Positions 13,844 through 18,405 of a stretch of 18,405 nucleotides of DNA are shown here, piece by piece. This DNA comes from an uncultured Duganella sp. (GTDB lineage: Bacteria; Pseudomonadota; Gammaproteobacteria; Burkholderiales; Burkholderiaceae), in NCBI GenBank assembly GCA_946482335.1, contig CAMLRG010000103.1, forward strand, positions 1-18,405. Reading direction: 5' to 3'. Each line of letters opens with the position of its first letter. Position 1 is the first letter of the stretch. Made by a program: the position numbers and the translations under genes. Below the pieces are notes generated by a model. That model searched no databases. It saw nothing but the letters and a program-made list of their open reading frames with translations, and was not told where the DNA came from.

Positions 13844-14778
13844 GCCTGGTACATCCACCGCAAGGTCTGCTCCAGCGGGAGCGGGTCGATGGCGCCCACC
13901 ACGCCGGCCAGGCGGCGGTTGTCGCCGGTCAGGCGCACCACTTCGTTGGCGCGCACGAAGGCGGGGTTGACGTGCACATTGATCTTGTAGCCGGCAATGT
14001 CTTCCATCATGCGCAGCGCTTCGCCCAGCGAATAAGCCTTGCCTGAGCTGACGTTGAACACTTGCCCGGCCGGCGCCGCCGCCAGCAGCCGGCGGTAGGC
14101 CGCGGCCACCACGCGCACGTCGGAAAAGTCGCGCCACACGTGCAGGTTGCCCAGCTCGATGTCCTGCGCCTTGCGGCGGAAGTGCGCCACGATCTTCGGC
14201 AGCAGGAAGTTTTCCGCCTGGCCGACGCCGGTGTAATTGAATGGCCGCACCAGGATGATGGGCAGCTTGTCCATCCACAGCCGGGCCGCGTATTCCATGG
14301 CCAGCTTGGAGACGGCGTAATCGTTGGCCGGTGACGGCGGCACGTCTTCATGCAGCACTTCGACCGTGGAATTGCCGTAGATATTGGCGCTGGAAGCGAG
14401 CAGCACCGCGGCAGGCTTGCGCTCCAGCGCGGCCAGCGCTTCCAGCAGGTGGCGCGTGGCCACCACGTTCACCTTGTAGATCTGCTCGACGTCGCTGTGG
14501 CCGACGAAGGCAATCGCCGCCAGGTGCACCACCACGTCGGGTTGCACCTCGCGCACGGCGGCAGCCACCGCCGCGCGGTCTGTCAGGTCGACTTCAATGG
14601 TGCGCGCCCCGCTCACCGGCCTGGCATGGCCCGGCGCCGCGGTGCCGACGATTTCATAACCGGCGGCCGCCAGTTCGGCCGCCACGTAATGGCCGGTGAA
14701 GCCGTGCAGGCCGGTCACCAGCGCGCGCTTGCCGGCGCCTTCACTTTCCGGCGACAGCAAAACCAGGCTGCCTGCCAT
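13840..14778 (-). CDS. rmd: GDP-6-deoxy-D-mannose reductase (GDP-D-rhamnose synthesis)
   Basis: This 312-residue short-chain dehydrogenase of the extended (NDP-sugar epimerase) type should reduce GDP-4-dehydro-6-deoxy-D-mannose, the Gmd product, to GDP-D-rhamnose with NAD(P)H. The nucleotide-binding motif is TGLHGFTG (22-29); the active site has SSANIYG (129-135) and Y154-x3-K158 (YAVSK), followed by LVRPFNYTGVGQ (176-187). Length and motifs fit Rmd; an Fcl/GDP-fucose synthase is less likely, since that enzyme is also an epimerase and has a different sequence style, but it cannot be fully excluded by eye. The N-terminus is about 15 residues longer than needed before the Rossmann strand. The start ATG is one base after the gmd stop (TGA-G-ATG), and the stop overlaps the next gene's GTG, so all are co-translated. 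Confidence 0.85.
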   Translation of the reverse strand: MAGSLVLLSPESEGAGKRALVTGLHGFTGHYVAAELAAAGYEIVGTAAPGHARPVSGARTIEVDLTDRAAVAAAVREVQPDVVVHLAAIAFVGHSDVEQIYKVNVVATRHLLEALAALERKPAAVLLASSANIYGNSTVEVLHEDVPPSPANDYAVSKLAMEYAARLWMDKLPIILVRPFNYTGVGQAENFLLPKIVAHFRRKAQDIELGNLHVWRDFSDVRVVAAAYRRLLAAAPAGQVFNVSSGKAYSLGEALRMMEDIAGYKINVHVNPAFVRANEVVRLTGDNRRLAGVVGAIDPLPLEQTLRWMYQA

Positions 14779-14779
14779 C

Positions 14780-15926
<1,147 letters not shown>

Positions 15927-15936
15927 CGGGAAACTT

Positions 15937-16395
15937 TTAGCCCTGGACGTAGCCATAGCCGCGCGCCATGGCGGCGGCAGCGATCGGCAACAGGGCGAAC
16001 AGGTGGATTTCGATCATCAGGGTCTTGCGGACCGCACGGATGTCCATCTCTTCCGGCGCGAAACCGGCATCGGCCGCCTGCGCCTTGCGCCAGCGCAGGA
16101 AAGCGCGGGTCGGCTGGATCGACAGCAGGCCGACCACGCCATACAGCACCACCTTGGTCCAGAACACGTGGTTGTGCAAATAGAAGTCCGCCCCCTTGGC
16201 GCCGAAGAATACGCGCAGGAATCCGATGGCCAGCAGGGACATGGCCATCAGGCCGAGCGCGATATCGTATTTGGCCGCCAGCGGGACGGCCGGCGGCTGC
16301 ATGCCCGGCCGCACCAGCACCAGCTGGGCGGTGATGGCGGCGGCCATGCCAAAGGCCAGCAAATGGTGCACGACGGCGAGCAGCAGGTCGACCAT
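15937..16395 (-). CDS. Four-helix inner-membrane protein, DUF2214-like
   Basis: This 152-residue protein has four hydrophobic segments at about 5-27, 46-63, 78-94 and 127-144. Histidines lie in or near them (H10, H11, H74, H76, H131), and the closing segment EIHLFALLPIAAAAMARG resembles the DUF2214 family of small bacterial membrane proteins, whose function is unknown to me; intramembrane His could bind haem or metal, which is only a thought. ATG 16395 is chosen because it lies 11 bases after the stop of the malic enzyme gene and starts right at the first helix; an upstream extension of 15 arginine-rich residues overlaps that gene and is rejected. The weak AAGG about 10 bases upstream is the only Shine-Dalgarno candidate. 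It is probably co-transcribed with the malic enzyme gene. The family call is moderate. Confidence 0.65.
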   Translation of the reverse strand: MVDLLLAVVHHLLAFGMAAAITAQLVLVRPGMQPPAVPLAAKYDIALGLMAMSLLAIGFLRVFFGAKGADFYLHNHVFWTKVVLYGVVGLLSIQPTRAFLRWRKAQAADAGFAPEEMDIRAVRKTLMIEIHLFALLPIAAAAMARGYGYVQG

Positions 16396-16406
16396 GGCCG
16401 GCCGCC

Positions 16407-18405
16407 TTATGCGCGTTCCGACACCGCGTCGACCACGCACAGCGCCGTCATGTTGACGATGCGGCGTACGGTGGCGGACGGCGTCAGGATGTGCACCGGC
16501 GCGGCGCAGCCGAGCAGGATCGGGCCGATGGCGATGCCATTGCCGGCGGTCTTGACCAGGTTGTAGGCGATGTTGGCGGCGTCGATGTTCGGCATCACCA
16601 CCAGGTTGGCATCCTGCTTCAGGGTGGTGTGCGGCAGCAGCTTGTGGCGCAGCTTGGAATCGAGCGCCGTGTCGCCATGCATTTCGCCGTCCACTTCCAG
16701 GTCCGGCGCGCGCTGGCGCACCAGGTCCAGCGCGGCGCGCATCTTTTGCGCCGACTCGCTGTTGGAGGAGCCAAAGTTCGAATGCGACAGCAGCGCCGCG
16801 CGCGGCACCAGGCCGAAGCGCTTCATCTCTTCCGCCGCCATGATGGTGATGGCCGCGATCTCGTTGGCGTTCGGGTTTTCGTTGACGTGGGTGTCGACCA
16901 TGGCCAGCTGGCGCTCCGGCAGCACCAGGATGTTCATGGCGGCGTAGACGCAGGCGCCCGGGCGCTTGCCCAGCACCTGGTCGATGTAATGCAGGTGCAG
17001 CTGGGTGGTGCCGAAGGTGCCGCAGATCATGCCGTCGGCATCGCCCTTCTTGATCATCATGGCGCCGATCAGGGAATGGCGGCGGCGCATTTCCAGCTTG
17101 GCATATTCCTGCGTCACGCCCTTGCGGCTGGTCAACTCGTAATAGGCTTGCCAGTATTCGCGGTAACGCTCATCGAAGTCGGGGTTGATCACATCGTAAT
17201 CGATGCCCTGCTTCAGGCGCAGGCCGAATTTCTGCACGCGCGCATCCAGCACGGCCGGGCGGCCGACCAGGATCGGGCGCGCCAGCTTCTCGTCGACCAC
17301 CACCTGCACCGCGCGCAGCACGCGCTCTTCCTCGCCTTCGGCATAGACGATGCGCTTCATGTCGGGCGGGGTCTGCTTGGCCACCGAGAACACCGGCTTC
17401 ATGAAGGTGCCGGAACGGTAGACGAATTGCTGCAGGCTGTCGGCGTAAGCTTCCAGGTCCTTGATCGGACGGGTGGCGACGCCGGATTCCTCGGCCGCTT
17501 TGGCCACGGCCGGTGCGATCTTGGTCAGCAGGCGCGGGTCGAACGGCATCGGGATCAGGTATTCCGGGCCGAAGGCCAGGTTGGCGATGCCGTAGGTGGT
17601 GGCCACGATGTCCGACTGCTCGGCGTGCGCCAGGTCGGCAATCGCGTGCACCACGGCGATTTCCATTTCGCGCGTGATGGTGCTGGCGCCGCTGTCGAGC
17701 GCGCCGCGGAAGATGTAGGGGAAGCACAGCACGTTGTTGACCTGGTTCGGGTAGTCCGAACGGCCGGTGCAGATGATGGCGTCGCCGCGCACCGCTTTCA
17801 CGTCTTCCGGCAGGATTTCCGGGTTCGGGTTGGCCAGCGCCAGGATCAGCGGGTTGGGCGCCATCTGCTTGACCATGTCCTGCTTCAGCACGCCGCCGGC
17901 GGACAGGCCGAGGAAGATGTCGGCGCCTTCGATCACTTCAGCCAGGGTGCGGGCCGTGGTGTCGCTGGCGAAGCGTTCCTTGTCCGGGTCCATCAGCTCG
18001 GTGCGGCCTTTATAGACCACGCCGGCCAGGTCGGTGACGATGATGTTCTCGATCGGGAAGCCGAGGTCGACGATCAGGTCGAGGCAGGCCAGGGCCGCCG
18101 CGCCGGCGCCGGACACCACCAGCTTGCACTTCTTGATGTCCTTGCCGATGTACTTCAGGCCATTCAGGATGGCGGCGCCGACGATGATGGCGGTGCCGTG
18201 CTGGTCATCGTGGAACACCGGGATCTTCATCTTTTCGCGCAGCTTGCGCTCGATGTAGAAGCATTCCGGCGCCTTGATGTCTTCCAGGTTGATGCCGCCG
18301 AAGGTCGGCTCCAGCGAGGCGATGATGTCGACCAGCTTGTCCGGGTCTTGCTCGTTGATCTCGATGTCGAACACGTCGATGCCGGCGAACTTCTTGAACA
18401 GCACG
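16407..18405 (-). CDS. maeB: NADP-dependent malic enzyme with phosphotransacetylase-like domain, 5'-truncated
   Basis: The visible 665 residues lack roughly the first 90-100 of a normal MaeB (about 760); the start is beyond the right edge. The enzyme decarboxylates L-malate to pyruvate with NADP, supplying NADPH and linking the TCA cycle to pyruvate. HDDQHGTA (65-72 of the visible part) is the malic-enzyme metal/substrate motif, [13 protein letters not shown] (98-110) the dinucleotide fold, and ANPNPEI a further family block. From about residue 340 the protein continues into a phosphotransacetylase-like domain ([18 protein letters not shown], later MADTHVN-type and [14 protein letters not shown] blocks), which in MaeB proteins is not catalytic but regulates by acetyl-CoA binding. 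The stop is TGA/TCA-type at 16407-16409, 11 bases before the next gene. The frame and motifs are intact throughout. Confidence 0.93.
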   Translation of the reverse strand, partial: VLFKKFAGIDVFDIEINEQDPDKLVDIIASLEPTFGGINLEDIKAPECFYIERKLREKMKIPVFHDDQHGTAIIVGAAILNGLKYIGKDIKKCKLVVSGAGAAALACLDLIVDLGFPIENIIVTDLAGVVYKGRTELMDPDKERFASDTTARTLAEVIEGADIFLGLSAGGVLKQDMVKQMAPNPLILALANPNPEILPEDVKAVRGDAIICTGRSDYPNQVNNVLCFPYIFRGALDSGASTITREMEIAVVHAIADLAHAEQSDIVATTYGIANLAFGPEYLIPMPFDPRLLTKIAPAVAKAAEESGVATRPIKDLEAYADSLQQFVYRSGTFMKPVFSVAKQTPPDMKRIVYAEGEEERVLRAVQVVVDEKLARPILVGRPAVLDARVQKFGLRLKQGIDYDVINPDFDERYREYWQAYYELTSRKGVTQEYAKLEMRRRHSLIGAMMIKKGDADGMICGTFGTTQLHLHYIDQVLGKRPGACVYAAMNILVLPERQLAMVDTHVNENPNANEIAAITIMAAEEMKRFGLVPRAALLSHSNFGSSNSESAQKMRAALDLVRQRAPDLEVDGEMHGDTALDSKLRHKLLPHTTLKQDANLVVMPNIDAANIAYNLVKTAGNGIAIGPILLGCAAPVHILTPSATVRRIVNMTALCVVDAVSERA

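Noticed and set aside
12722..14278. Longer 518-residue version of the second GT4 protein
   Set aside because: The extra N-terminal part runs antiparallel in sense to nothing known and lies in another frame of rmd; the GTG at 13843 with a 4-bp overlap gives a normal GT4 length.

Overview
The window is GC-rich, densely coded chromosomal DNA of a proteobacterium. Codon use, the NADP malic enzyme with its phosphotransacetylase-like tail and the general look of the proteins suggest a betaproteobacterium of the Burkholderiales, perhaps Oxalobacteraceae (Massilia/Duganella/Janthinobacterium type). That placement is inference; no rRNA or other marker is present. No transposase, integrase, prophage or CRISPR gene was found.

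Left part (1-5090, mostly + strand): the 3' end of a polytopic GT-C (ArnT/PMT-like) glycosyltransferase; a periplasmic family-3 solute-binding protein; a complete but divergent FtsH-like membrane AAA+ zinc protease, preceded by sigma70-like and sigma32-like promoter elements; a perfect 10-bp hairpin between convergent genes; a small exported protein of unknown function on the - strand; a gene-poor stretch of about 525 bp; and a tRNA-Leu(CAA) with its own promoter and encoded CCA.

Central part (5162-11476, all - strand): five tightly packed genes with 4-bp overlaps or a gap of a few bases. Transcription order is a UDP-galactopyranose-mutase-like flavoenzyme, a large polytopic membrane protein, a GtrA-family protein, a second large polytopic protein and a second GtrA-family protein. 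The last four form a tandem duplication of one two-gene module [polytopic GT-C-like protein + GtrA]. The likely job is making an unusual sugar nucleotide, flipping a lipid-linked sugar and adding it to a surface glycan outside the inner membrane. The acceptor and sugar are not known from the sequence.

Right part (11572-18405, all - strand): a four-gene operon gmd-rmd-GT4-GT4, matching the logic of GDP-D-rhamnose synthesis and D-rhamnan assembly (compare the Pseudomonas A-band locus). It starts from an extended -10 promoter and ends at a 10-bp hairpin. Upstream of it lie a small four-helix DUF2214-like membrane protein and a 5'-truncated maeB-type malic enzyme. Overall this is a cell-surface polysaccharide locus flanked by housekeeping genes. 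Its most unusual parts are the duplicated GtrA/GT-C module with a flavoenzyme and the extra FtsH-like protease.
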